Numbered from the stretch's first letter, positions 10,061 to 21,063 are shown. The stretch: DNA of 64,000 nt from Zygnema cylindricum (GCA_037447655.1 JBBHKE010002909.1:388531-452530), one strand, 5' to 3'. The notes: generated by a model not told the origin, from the letters alone. Numbers and translations are program-made.

Positions 10061-12179
10061 TACTCTATAATTAAACGACCATTCCCAAACTACAATTTAA
10101 AAAAAGCACACTACGTAATTAACTAAAGTCTTAAAAACTCGTTGTTGCTCATCCCACCATCGGTTAAAACGTTGTTTTGGTGACTGTCAGCTTCTCGAAT
10201 GGACGTTCAAGCGACGGCAAAGTGTCGTTGAGCGTTACAAATTTCTTTTCAGAATACTAACGTTGGGTTTCCAAACCAGATGTCGTTGGTGAAACCCTCG
10301 GGATGACGAGCCACTGTTGTCCGTCATTCAAACTTTTTTCCAAACGAGGTGTTGTTATACATACCGGAATTTCGTTGCAACCATCATTGAAACGACGACA
10401 TGATGTCGTCGCTTACAGCGAGATAAGGCACTATCGTCGATGGTACGATGACCCCAAAACAGAATCGTTCGACATGTGGAAAAAAAAATATATATATATA
10501 CCAAACACAATGCTAACCATCCAACAACAATAAAAAACACGCACTAATGGGGAAAAAAGGAGAGGGCATAATGAAACAACATTTAAAAACACGTTATATG
10601 TGGGAATATTATAAAATTGAAACCCAAAAAATAAAATCATTTAATGAATGGGAGAAGGCATGATTATAATAGCTTACTTGTACCATACACTCTGGTAAAA
10701 TGTTCAGAAACTTCTTCATGGTCCTTGGAATGAGTTCTTTCGACCCGTTCTATTCGCAGTCTTTCAACATCTAGTTTATTATTCGCACTCGAGTAACCTT
10801 AGTCGACATGTGTTGAATTTATTGGTAGGGAACACGTCCTCTCACATTGGTTGAGGACGGAAATAATCCTTCCACGATCGCCGCCGGATCAACCGAGGTT
10901 TCTACTTCCGGCTCACTCTCTTTGTCATTCGCCTCACCCACAACCTTGTTTGGAAATGCGTTTTCCTCGTTGTTCCTCCCATCTTCATCATCGTGTTCAG
11001 ATTGTGGATTATGGGGACCATTGGTGTTATTGCTTGGGTTGGCACCCCAAATCCTAGTGAGAGTCCACATACTTTCAAAATCTGAAAATCACTAAATAAA
11101 ACGTGCAGCCCAAAAAGAAAAAAATGGCAACCAGAGGAAATGAAAACAAAGAGTTAGTATTATCGTTGTCATATTCACAAATGCATTTATATAGTACAAT
11201 AGATGCAAGCGAAAGTGAATTTGCGCGGTAGAAATGGAAAGAAACGCCATCCTGCTGGATTACGTCAAAATTTCAAAATTTAAACTTTTTTTTGCTTTTC
11301 AATATAAAAAATTTAAAAAAAATAATAATTAAAACGGGAATTCATAAAATTTGGTCGATTTGACTGAATATTTCAAAAATCACGAAGTAACGAAAATGTT
11401 AACAACGCCGCGGTACACCTCTAGCTTACAGGTTGTACGGTTAAAAGTTGATAGGATGACATGCCTGGGTTTGTAACGCTGACAAACGGTTTTCCAACGT
11501 CGTCTACGATCAATGACCAACTTCATAAATACGTGGATATTAAACACGCAATGTGTTTTCGTCAATAGCCAATGATACTCTTCCGACGGCGGATCATGAG
11601 CTTTCATCGGTGTATTACCGCCAATTAGAATTAACTTGTATCCTAAATGTGGTTTGTTCTTCGTTCCTCCCTCAATTACAATTAACAATGATACTAATAA
11701 GAGGTTCGTTATACGTTTCACGTGACTAACACATCCTTATTACAATTAACTCCTTATAATACAATATATGAATTCTAATAAAACAACCCAACGTGCACTT
11801 TATTAAAGTTAATGGAACATATTTAACGTCACACAACGCTCGATATCCTCGCGAACGACATGGAAAATTATAATCAACCACATAGTTCAGTGTAAGTTAA
11901 ATGAAACAAAACGAATACATCGAATACCTGTCGTTATAGTTTCGTTCATACACGATAGTAAAGTGAACCGAATAGACATACAAAAGATATACGGTCGCGT
12001 AGCGTTGAAATGTAACTGCGTTTTACAACCCGAAACATGAAATCAACTGCAACACGTCACATTGTATGGTTTCTCAGATGTTGTACTCGCACCTCTTTTA
12101 CTGTAATAGTATTCACGCGTGTGACACAAACCCTTATTACTGATATGAATACTAGTGAATGAAAGGACATAATCTGTAC
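10061..12179 (-). other. 2.1 kb between two inverted LTRs; weak ORFs, possible decayed DNA transposon
   Basis: AT-rich, no confident gene. Two reverse-strand ORFs stand out. 10819-11070 is an Asn/Asp/Glu-rich 83-residue frame. 11380-11721 is a 113-residue frame in which a basic RRRRWKTVCQR stretch recalls the RLKGRW(K/R) region of PIF/Harbinger-type transposases. The resemblance is faint and no catalytic DDE residues can be assigned. A perfect 19-base palindrome (CGACGACAT-G-ATGTCGTCG) lies at 10393-10411. It could equally be ordinary intergenic DNA. Confidence 0.25.
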
Positions 12180-13188
12180 TGAAATTCTATGGGTTTCATT
12201 TCCCCACATAAATCGCAAACCTAAAGAAGCTTATCTCGATAGTGTCGACTCCAAGTTTATACAAACCCAAATGACTCACACCTTAACACTCAAAACTCGT
12301 ATACAGCTTCACCCTTGTGAAAGAAGACTTTCTGTTGGCTCGGTTTCACCACAGAATGGAAAGCTTGAACATGCGTTTTGGACAACATTCCCCACTTTCA
12401 CTTTCCCTTAAAATTGCCGTCACCCTGGCAAATAAAAACTCTGACCGACTACGCCCCTGTGTAGCCTCGACTCCCCAGAGTCTGCAGCAAAAAGAATCAC
12501 AGAATTTGCTGAGTCCGGAGCAAAAAGAGTCACTGAATTTGCTCCCCTGAGCAGTTAGTTATGGTTGGCCAAAGATGGCATATAAATATAAAAAGTCACC
12601 TGGAGAGAGGCGCCTCAAACACGCTAAGTCCTTTAAATCATACTCACAACTACCTACTACTCTACCCTAGGCCAATCAAAAAGAGTGTATAGCACAAGAA
12701 GGTACAGTGGCGGATTATACTTATTGTACGGCCATTGTACAACATGGCCTTCTATTTAACACTTGTCAATTTGGGAGCCATCGTTCCTCGTCCCATCTTT
12801 TTCGCCGTCCAATGATGGGGCACTACGTGGCATAACGCGCCGCTATGTTTTAAAGCCGCCAAAGATTCATTCGGGTTTGGCGAGGACGACGTCGTTCGTC
12901 TGATCATGTATTTTACACGGTTAGATTCGCCTCTACGCGCGGTGTTTGACTATATATGTCGTTTCGTCAATTTTGGTGTGTTTAAGTGAAAGAGACGTTT
13001 GTGTAGCACTTTAATTGATCACCAAACCACAAATATGTTCGTTTCGTTAATGGCTTAATGGTTAAGGCGTATGTCTATGAAATACTTCGTAGGCCTAGGT
13101 TCAAATCTTGACTAGGGCAACATTTAGGAAATTGAACAATCTGTCTGCCTGTCTGCCGGTTTCTTTTTGACTACGGCGGCAGCCATGG
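12180..13188 (-). mobile_element. LTR, third subfamily, reverse, 5' end replaced by (CT)n
   Basis: The plus-strand start TGAAATTCT is the complement of the LTR 3' end. The order of blocks mirrors the forward copy at 8932-10060, including the long 3' extension. It contains the clearest tRNA-like module of the window (13041-13122) and the CCATGG palindrome at 13183. The expected LTR 5' end is missing: after 13190 the sequence runs into the (CT)n tract and then into Copia-2. Confidence 0.75.
13041..13122 (+). repeat. tRNA-like module within the reverse LTR
   Basis: Reads like a degenerate tRNA gene on the plus strand, antisense to the LTR. TGGCTTAATGGTTAAGGC fits a D-arm/A-box, CTATGAA fits an anticodon loop and GGTTCAAATCT fits a T-loop/B-box. 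Stems are imperfect (T-stem 4 of 5 with wobbles) and no clean acceptor stem forms. The same position in the other LTRs has weaker versions. Probably a fossil tRNA-derived segment within the LTR family, not a functional tRNA. Confidence 0.5.
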
Positions 13189-13191
13189 TGA

Positions 13192-13200
13192 CTCTCTCTC

Positions 13201-13287
<87 letters not shown>
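13192..13287 (+). repeat. (CT)n microsatellite
   Basis: About 96 bases of CT dinucleotides with a single interruption (CGCTC near 13212). It runs directly into the first bases of the Copia-2 5' LTR, whose expected TGTAGAAA reads TCTAGAAA. The repeat probably grew from the CT-rich arm of the LTR hairpin in the preceding reverse LTR. Confidence 0.97.
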
Positions 13288-13288
<1 letters not shown>

Positions 13289-14311
13289 GAAATAAATGGT
13301 TTTTTAAAGTATTTTCTAGGTTAGAAATAAGAAAGAAGCCGAGGCAGTCTACCTCTAACTTCTCTCTCCAACTCTCAAACTTGTCGCAGTCACTGAGAAA
13401 TTGGAGAGGAAGCTAGAGCCATGGCTACCTAGGCTATCCTAAGGTTTACGGAAATATATATTTGGGGTTTATTAAGTAAAAATATATGCGGCGGCCACAG
13501 GATTTGAACCTGGTACCTGCCGAACGGCAAGCTGCCGGTAGCAGGTAACCTTAGTCGTTAAGTCTTGAAGTAGTATTACGTACTATATAGTTTGATAACT
13601 ATTTAAACATTATTTCGTAGGATAAATCATTTAACTATAATTGTTTACGGGATACATAGAACCGGTAGTGTAAAAGTACGAATTGCGGTACGGATAAGAA
13701 ATCAATACCGCGCATTTATTTCGTAAGCGAAACAAATACCACGCATGTATTTATCACGACTCCGATCAAATGTGAATTTAATCGGACAACCAGAATAAGC
13801 GTCGAGATCTCGAAAGATGAATTCGGCGGTTTGTGGGCATCGCCACATCGGATGACACTTGGCGAAATTACATTGGATCATGGTATCTCCGGAGATTACA
13901 GCACCGAATCCGGATATGACATGTGTCGACAATTAGGCCATGTTGTACAATTTCCGTACATAAAGTACACTGGCGACTGTACTTTTGTGTACGGAGGAGA
14001 AATCTGATTGGTTCCGTACAACAGTAGATAGAGTCGGTGAGATAGATAGGACTTAGAAAAATTAGGAGATAGGATCCTCTCTCCCAAAGAGCTTCTGTAC
14101 AAAAGGTCAACTTTCACCCTCCATAACTTACTGCTCAGGGGAGCAAATTCAGAGATTCTTTTTGCTATCGACTTATGGGAGTCTTACTTTCACAGGGGTA
14201 CAGGTGGTCAGAGTTCAGTTATTTTTTCTGAAACACAAAGGGGTCACGATTATCTTAGTGGCTTCTTGGAAGCTGTCCACTCTGAGGACTTATGGAGGTC
14301 TCAGAGTTTCA
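13285..14311 (+). repeat. 5' LTR of Copia-2
   Basis: Collinear with the other TGTAGAAA LTRs. Contains hairpin near 13360-13415, antisense tRNA-like module about 13495-13575, and GTAC hairpin 13954-13994. The W-box palindrome is degenerate here (AACTTTCACC at about 14109). The 3' end is GTTTCA before the PBS. Confidence 0.88.
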
Positions 14312-14312
14312 C

Positions 14313-14324
14313 GTTATGGGCCCA
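14313..14324 (+). promoter_or_regulatory. Primer binding site of Copia-2 (half initiator tRNA-Met)
   Basis: GTTATGGGCCCA matches 12 of the 13 bases complementary to the anticodon loop and flanking stem of initiator tRNA-Met (the first base is C instead of G). The ATG at 14316-14318 is in frame with gag. Confidence 0.8.
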
Positions 14325-16607
14325 CCCTCTAGGGTACCAATCTTTAATGGAACTGGCTTCATATACTAGGAAAGTATGATGATAGGAGCCCTATGCGAAA
14401 AAAGGTTTTGGGGGATAGTGAGTGGACGGTTGGGCGTCCACCAAGTCTTGGAATTCTTCCAGGGTTTGGAGGAAGCAGATTCACCAGGAAAGAGGATCCA
14501 CCTTCAACGAAGGAAACAAAAGAAGGAGAGGTGGTAGACAAAGGAAAGGAGAAGGAGAAGACCACACCAATAGCAACTGGTTCGGCATTCATGTCACCTA
14601 TTCTGAGGAACGAGGAGAATGATACTGAAACCTGGGACTTCAACAATATGGCGGCAAAGCACATCATCCTACGCCATCTCACTCATGGACTTGCATGTCC
14701 TCATTTGCAGGTAGAAAGGGCATCCGATCTTTGGATGGCTCTCATAAAGATGTACTGAAGTGGTACGATTCAGCAACAACAGTTGGCTGATCAGAAAGTT
14801 AAGTAGTATGTGTACAAAGGGGGAAATATGTTGGATTTTTGCAATGAGCTTGCTACACTCTTGATGGAGCTAGAGAGTGCGGGAAAAGATTTTAGTGAAA
14901 AAGAAAAGGTTAACTGTTTACTGATAAAGTTACCTGATGAGTTTGAGAACATAGTCAACCGTGTGCAGGACTTGCCGGACTCAAGGTGGATATGGATCTC
15001 AGTGGTAGGGATGATTCTCTTCGAGAGAATACGATTGAGATCTGAAAGGGAGTAAAAAGTGGCCAAGCCTTGGCAACAGCGATTGATTGGAGGAACAAGG
15101 ATTCCCGAAAACCGGTCGAAAACTATGGGGGTAGGGAGCAAAAAAACAGGCCGACGAGTTCGAACCAAGGGCTCCCAAAGGTTTATGTCATTTTTGTAAG
15201 AAACCGGGGCACTATATGGCAGAGTGCACTAAGCTAACCAAGCTTCGGTTAAAGGAGGGGCAGACCGGTGGTACCCCGAGAGGAAAGAAAAAGGCCCTTG
15301 TCACACAGGTACTTGAGGCTGAATCCGAGGACGAGGAGGATGATCCCCTTTTGGATGAGGAGTTGGAGGCGAAAAATGAGGTCGAAATCCACGAAGGCAG
15401 AAATGTGCTTACGGTGGATTGAAAGGTGAAGCACGCTGGATTGTAGATTCAAGTGCCTCCATGCACATGTGTAAGGATAGACACCTGTTCACTAAGATAA
15501 GAAAGATTACCAACGTAGAGATAGAGTACGGAGATGGGAGGATAGTCACCACTACTCTTGTAGGATCAGTAGATCTAAAAGTGTTAGTAGAATGAAAGAC
15601 ATCCATATTAACATTCTCCGATGTATTATTTATTCCGGAGCTGAACAAAAACCTTATCTCTACATCTCTATTAGATGATAAGGATTTTTTCACTAGCACT
15701 AGGGAAGGAGTCTTTACTGCTAGTTTTGATGAGGATGTCTATTTCATTGCTGAGAAAGGTAGCCATGGGATGTTTAGGCTGATCTTAAATAATGAAAAGA
15801 AGAAATTTTATTATGTTGGTGTTCATGATATTATGATGTGGCATAAGAGGCTTGGGCATGTGAATCTAGATAAGTTAAGAGAGATGAAAAAGATGGGAGA
15901 AGTGGAAGGGATTCAGTTTAGTGAGAATGATGATATAAGTGATTGTAGTGGATGTGCTCAAGGTAAAGCACACAGATTACCCTTTCCTAAAACAGCCACG
16001 TATAAGGGAGAAAAAAATCTAGATCTAGTACACAGATATTTGGGGACCGGCAAGAGTGCCCTCAACGGGGAAAAAGAGATTTATGATGACTATAACTGAT
16101 GATTGGTCTCGGTATTCCCGGGTGTATTTTTTGAAAAACAAGTCAGAAGATCAGGATTGTTTTAGTCAATATATAGCATCGAGCGAAAAACTCCATGAAA
16201 ATCCAATCAAGAGAGTAAGGAGTGACAATGGTGGAGAGTATACTTCTAACCTGTTTGAGGATTTTCTGAGGGAAGATGGGGTCCAACACCAAAAGACAGT
16301 TCCAGAAAATCTGGAACAGAATGGGGTAGATGAAAGGTTAAATAGAATACTAAGTGATAGTGCTAGAAGTATGTTGTCGGATAAAAAGATAGGAAAAAGG
16401 TTTTGGGTAGAAGTAATGAACTGTGCTAATTACCTCAAAAATGAAGTTCTTACTTTAGCTATAAAGGAGCAAACACCTTATGAGATATCGACAAACCGGA
16501 AACCAGATATATCTCACTTAAAGGTTTTCGGCAGTCAAGTATTTAGTCTAGATACTGATCCGTCCAAATGGAAGCTAGATCTAAAGGAAAACCGGGATAC
16601 TTATTAG
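14316..16607 (+). pseudogene. Copia-2 gag, protease and integrase, with several stops and frameshifts
   Basis: Gag reads from the ATG within the PBS, but a Trp codon has become TAG at 14367-14369. Further stops lie at 14756-14758 (CGA to TGA type) and 14804-14806. A CCHC knuckle of type CHFCKK...HYMAEC is recognisable near 15187-15228. Protease follows near 15440 (DSSAS instead of DSGAS) with a TGA at 15593-15595. Integrase has the zinc-binding H-H-C-C region (15840-15955) and the catalytic region with RSDNGGEY (16218-16241). In the E block (about 16317-16345) the usual VAERLNR reads VDERLNR. A single-base deletion near 16578 shifts the frame into the downstream RT ORF. Confidence 0.88.
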
Positions 16608-18643
16608 GATATGATGAGGATGTTAAAGGATATAGAGTTTATGATCTAAAAAGGGAAGATATAATCTTAGTAAAGCATCTAGTAGTTATGGATGAAGGAA
16701 AGTCTGTAGATCCCTTCAAATATACGAAGTCAGTAAAAATCAGATTTGAGTCAGAAAATTCCGATGACTTTGAGCTTCCTAACTATCCAGGTTTTAGAGA
16801 AGATGACATTCTTGCAGGTACAAATCAGACCGAAAAGGACCCGGCTGTGGAAACTCCAGTGACAACTCTACTCGAAGCGGAAGACGTGGTGGAAATTGAT
16901 TCGGAATCAAGGGATAGGGAAGAAGTCGAGTTTGTTCGAAAGAATCCACGAGAACCATCTATTCCGGCCTCAGATTTTGAGGGGGGGAGGAGAAGTAGCA
17001 AAATACTGCAAGAAAAACAGGTTAATAACAAGGTAACTAAACTATCTCATCAAGATGAACCTCAAACTTATGGAGAGGCGATGACTTGTCAAGAAAGAAA
17101 CCGGTGGAAGACAGCCATCAATGAGGAGATAGCTTCAATCATGGCAGCCGATACTTGGGAGCTGGTGGACTGTCCACCTAACCGAAAACCAATCGGTTGT
17201 AAGTGGGTTTTCAAACTAAAACTGAACCCAGATAACACAATCGAGCGCTACAAGGCCAGATTAGTGGCAAAGGGATTTACACAAAAGGAAGGAATTGACT
17301 GCGAGGAAACCTTTGCTCCGGTGGTCAGATTTCCCTCCGTCGGCATACTTCTCAGTTTAGCGGCGGCGGAAGACATGGAAGTGCACCAGATGGACATAAA
17401 AACAGCCTTTTTGCATGGAGAATTGGAAGAGGAGATCTTCATGCGACAACCCGAAGGGTTTGTGGAAGAAGGAGAGGAGAGTAAGGTATGCCGGCTGATT
17501 AAATCTCTTTATGGTTTGAAACAGGCACCTCGACAATGGAATAAGAAGCTTGATGAGTTTCTTACCGGTCTGGGATATATTCGGATCAGCTCAGATCACT
17601 CAATCTATGTTTTCGAAGATGAGGAAGGTTTGATATTTATTGCAATTTATGTTGATGATTTGCTTGTATTAAGTAAATCAATGGAAAAAATTAACAAACT
17701 GAAAACCGATCTTAAGGGGAGATTTGAAATGAAGGATATGGGAGAAGCAAGATATATTTTGGGAATTCAAGTAGAGAGAGACCGAAAAAGGAAAATTATA
17801 AGATTGACTCAAAAAGAAGCAATAGGGAACATGCTTGAAAAATTTCAAATGAATAAAGCTAATAGTTGTACAACTCCAATGGAGTTGAAGAAGGGAAGTG
17901 AGGGGAGTGAGGAAGAAGGAGTCATAGTCTTAGACGAGGAATTATCTCATGATGAACAGAAGTTCATGCAGACTATTCCTTACAGGCAAGTAGTGGGAAG
18001 TCTAATCTATTTTATGAATTGTACCCAGCCGGATTTAGCTGCAACTGTAGGAGTGCTGAGTAGAAGTCTAAATGCTCCCACTAAGAAGGATTGGGAGGCA
18101 GCTAAGAGAGTCCTTAGATACTTGGTAGGAACTAGAAATCTATGGTTGCATTTGGGTGGGGAGAATACTGACATCACTACTTGGAGTGATGCCAGTTATG
18201 GTGATGCTCCGATGAGGAGATGTACTTCTGGATATGTATTATATGTGGGTGATGGGGCTTGCTGTTGGAGTAGCAAACAGCAAAAGGTTATTGCTCAGTC
18301 CACCATGGAGGCTGAGTATATGGCCTCTTGCTCTGCTGTAAAAGAATTGATGTGGGTCAAGTCTTTGCTTGGTGAGCTTGGTCACCTTAAGAGTGGTGTG
18401 CAGAAAATATTTTGTGATAATCAGGCAGCAATCGCTATCTCTGCCAATCCTAAACACTATTTTAAAGCCAAACACATGGACATCAGACTCAGTTTTGTTA
18501 GAGAGAAAGTAGAAAACAAAATAATCAGTTTAGAGTACAGACCAGATAGTGAGATGGTAGCAGATATGAAGACCAAACCTGTGCCTTCCCCTAAGCTAAT
18601 TTTTTGCAGGGAGAAGTGTGGTCTAAAATTAAAGATTGACTAG
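16568..18643 (+). CDS. Copia-2 integrase C-terminus, reverse transcriptase and RNase H, open for 691 codons
   Basis: Open from the frameshift point to the natural stop. Residues 1-200: integrase C-terminus and acidic linker. About 200-440: RT with WELVDCPPNRKPIGCKWVFK, the QMDIKTAFLHG block (first catalytic Asp) and YVDDLL near residue 362. About 540-690: RNase H with SDASYGD, EAEYMA and CDNQAAI, ending in CGLKLKID. All RT and RNase H catalytic residues are present, although gag-PR-IN upstream is dead. NCTQPD replaces NCTRPD, a C-to-T change at a CpG. The nominal start is not a real initiation site; it is the 3' part of a gag-pol frame. The sequence is close to Copia-3. Confidence 0.9.
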   Translation: MEARSKGKPGYLLGYDEDVKGYRVYDLKREDIILVKHLVVMDEGKSVDPFKYTKSVKIRFESENSDDFELPNYPGFREDDILAGTNQTEKDPAVETPVTTLLEAEDVVEIDSESRDREEVEFVRKNPREPSIPASDFEGGRRSSKILQEKQVNNKVTKLSHQDEPQTYGEAMTCQERNRWKTAINEEIASIMAADTWELVDCPPNRKPIGCKWVFKLKLNPDNTIERYKARLVAKGFTQKEGIDCEETFAPVVRFPSVGILLSLAAAEDMEVHQMDIKTAFLHGELEEEIFMRQPEGFVEEGEESKVCRLIKSLYGLKQAPRQWNKKLDEFLTGLGYIRISSDHSIYVFEDEEGLIFIAIYVDDLLVLSKSMEKINKLKTDLKGRFEMKDMGEARYILGIQVERDRKRKIIRLTQKEAIGNMLEKFQMNKANSCTTPMELKKGSEGSEEEGVIVLDEELSHDEQKFMQTIPYRQVVGSLIYFMNCTQPDLAATVGVLSRSLNAPTKKDWEAAKRVLRYLVGTRNLWLHLGGENTDITTWSDASYGDAPMRRCTSGYVLYVGDGACCWSSKQQKVIAQSTMEAEYMASCSAVKELMWVKSLLGELGHLKSGVQKIFCDNQAAIAISANPKHYFKAKHMDIRLSFVREKVENKIISLEYRPDSEMVADMKTKPVPSPKLIFCREKCGLKLKID

Positions 18644-18656
18644 AAAATAAGGGGAG
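18644..18656 (+). other. Polypurine tract of Copia-2
   Basis: AAAATAAGGGGAG directly before the 3' LTR start TGTAGAAA; identical to the Copia-3 tract. Confidence 0.8.
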
Positions 18657-19698
18657 TGTAGAAACTAATGGTTTTATTAGTATTTTCTAGGTCTAAATAG
18701 AAATATAGAAAGAAGCCGAGGCAGTCTACCTCTAACTTCTCTCTCCAAATCTCAAACTTGTCGCAGTCACTGAGAAATTGGAGAGGAAGCTAGAGCCATG
18801 GCTACCTTGGCTATCCTGAGGTTTACGGGAATTTTATACTAGGGTTTATTTATTTATTTAAAAGGAATGTGCCGGCGGCAGGATTTGATCCTTGTACCTA
18901 CCTGCCGGCAGACAGGAAATAGCCGGTAGCCTTAGCCGTTAGATCTAGCAGTAGTATTACGTGATATACAGTTTGATAATTATATAAATTACAATACGTA
19001 CGATAATTCATTTAACTGTTACGATTTACGGGATGCATAGATCCGGTACGAATGACAGTACGGATTACGAATCAATACCGCGCATTTGTTTCGGAAGTGA
19101 AATAAATACCGCGCATGTATTTATTACGGCCACGATTAAATATGAATTTAATCGGACGGCCGGGATTAGCGCCGAGATCGCGGAGGAAGATTTCGGCGGT
19201 TTGTGGCCATCGCCACATCGGATGACGCGTGGCGAAATTCCGTTGGATCGTAGAATCTCCGGAGATTATGGCACCGAATCCGGATTTGACATGTGTCGAC
19301 ATTTTGGGCATGTATTACAATGTCCGTACATAAAGTACACCGGCGGTTGTACTTTTACGTACGGAACTCAATTTTGATTGGTTCCGTACATCAGTAGATA
19401 GAGTCTGTGAGAGAGATAGGACTTAGAAAAATTAGAAGATAGGACCCCCTCTCCCAGAGAGCTTCTGTACAAAAGGTCAACTTTGACCCCCCATAACTTA
19501 CTGCTCAAGGGAGCAAATTCAAAGATTCTTTTTGCTATCGACTCAGGGGAGTCTTGTCTTCACAGGGGTGAAGTTGGTCAGCGTTTTTGTCTGCCAGGGT
19601 GGCAGTTATTTTTGCTTAAACACAAAGGGGTCAGGATTATCCTAGAGGCTTCTTGGAAGCTGTCCACTCTGAGGACTTATGGAGGTCTCAGATTTACA
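18657..19698 (+). repeat. 3' LTR of Copia-2
   Basis: About 1,042 bases, TGTAGAAA to TTTACA. Nearly identical to the Copia-3 LTRs and clearly less like its own 5' partner. Contains the W-box palindrome GGTCAACTTTGACC at 19475-19488 and the shared hairpins and tRNA-like module (about 18870-18955). Confidence 0.92.
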
Positions 19699-20164
19699 GT
19701 TACAATATTTCGCCAGTCAAAGTTGTTTGACGGATTGACCGCCAAATATAAAAACAAAGGTACGTAACTTGTAGTATAGTGTACTTCTAATGTACAATAT
19801 TTGACAACTTACCTACGCGCAACAAAAATTGTCTTTGCGATTAGAAATTCCCTTAATTAATGATTTGTACAAAAAGTATGCGACCAAATTTGAAGTTTGA
19901 AAATAGAAATGAAAATTTCGAAACGGAACGGCGTAAAAGGGGCGGCAAACTTTGAAGGTCGGTGGATGACATAAGTAGCGTGCGAGGATAGCGTTCTGTA
20001 TTGTACTTTTGATGGGCGCGTATCGACTTGGCAGAGTGGCACATGGCCTGTACTACGCGTAAGCTTGCCATCACGTGGTTATCGACGATATTCTTTTGCT
20101 TTTTCACGCGTACCAATGGAGTACGTCTAATGCGTGACAAGTGTCCTCCTTGAGAACACTTGAG
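19699..20164 (+). other. Intergenic, nothing recognised
   Basis: No convincing ORF, repeat or structure; AT-rich flank of Copia-2. Confidence 0.6.
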
Positions 20165-20395
20165 GACACTACACCGTGTATCACTAATAGTGTTCATATT
20201 TATTTCTTCACTTTAAACATCTTTTCTCCGTACACACTTGTCGGATTGTGGATTTGATGGTTGCGATTGAAAGGTGAGATTCTTGGCTTCTGATTGGCGA
20301 CATCCAAATAAAAATCAAACAAGTGTGTACGGATAAAATATGTTTTAAGTGGCCGAAAAATCATTAACACTAATAGCGATTCATGGTGTAGTCAC
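20165..20395. mobile_element. MITE-like hairpin element (about 230 bp)
   Basis: The two halves are inverted copies over most of their length. Outer blocks GACACTACACC and its partner GGTGTAGTCAC, a middle block TCACTAATAGTGTT with partner AACACTAATAGCGA, and inner arms CTCCGTACACACTTGT and ACAAGTGTGTACGGAT around a loop of about 65 bases. No coding capacity. No clear target duplication by eye, so the superfamily is not assigned. Confidence 0.7.
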
Positions 20396-21062
20396 ACATT
20401 GGATAAGAATGAGCGATTGCTTTGAAAAAACAAAATTGGACGGTGACAAATGTCGCGCAAAAGTTTGGAGAATATATCTAAATCTTTTGTAAACATGTTT
20501 CACAAAAAATATATAACACAATACGGCCTAGTGCAATAACGTACGGTTTTGAGTAAACAGCCGCACATTTCGCCTGATGGATTATCACCCTTAATAGTGT
20601 TATAAGGCGATTGCGTCGCACATTAGGACAAAAAAATCTGAAGGCCAGTATTTAGGCCAATGAACATGTTTCTTCAAAAACAATGATAAAACAGTAGGAA
20701 ATAGTATAAAAACGTAGACGTCACCTTTAGCCGTGGAAATTAGGGCGGGTTAATGAATTTTTACGCATGTTATATATAGAAAGAAAATTAGAAAAACAAG
20801 AAATATATGGTTAAAATACCAATTTAGACTCTAAGAATCCCTTTTAGCCTTCCGACGAAGGAAATCGACTCCCCGATTCGGGAGTCGATCCCCGTAGAAA
20901 TTGTTGACGCTAAAAAGTTGTCGGAAAAATAACCGTCGGATAAAAGTCGTTTGAAGCTTTTTTCATTATATTTTCGTTGTTATAATATATTTTTGTTTTA
21001 TTATAAAAACCAAAGTAGACGACACGTGTCGGCGAATGGGAAGGGAGTCTATTGACCTTAAC
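20396..21062 (+). other. Intergenic with one strong short stem-loop
   Basis: Mostly featureless AT-rich DNA. At about 20867-20892 a 10-bp perfect stem (ATCGACTCCC and complement) encloses a 6-base loop. No gene seen. Confidence 0.55.
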
Positions 21063-21063
21063 A

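Larger units (their letters stand above)
13285..19698 (+). mobile_element. Copia-2, LTR retrotransposon with both LTRs, coding region damaged
   Basis: Structure: 5' LTR 13285-14311, primer binding site, gag, protease, integrase, RT, RNase H, polypurine tract, 3' LTR 18657-19698; about 6.4 kb. The order PR-IN-RT-RH is that of Ty1/copia. No target duplication is visible: the left flank is the CT run and the right flank is GTTAC. The two LTRs differ much more from each other than the 3' LTR differs from the Copia-3 LTRs, so the element may be a recombinant. Confidence 0.92.

Noticed and set aside
13041-13122. Functional tRNA gene
   Set aside because: D- and T-arm motifs are good, but the anticodon and acceptor stems do not pair well and the position is inside an LTR shared by other copies.
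19033-19377. 114-codon ORF repeated at 23870-24214 and 29265-29609
   Set aside because: It is a frame within near-identical LTR copies and is broken in the other LTRs; identity reflects recent duplication, not selection on a protein.
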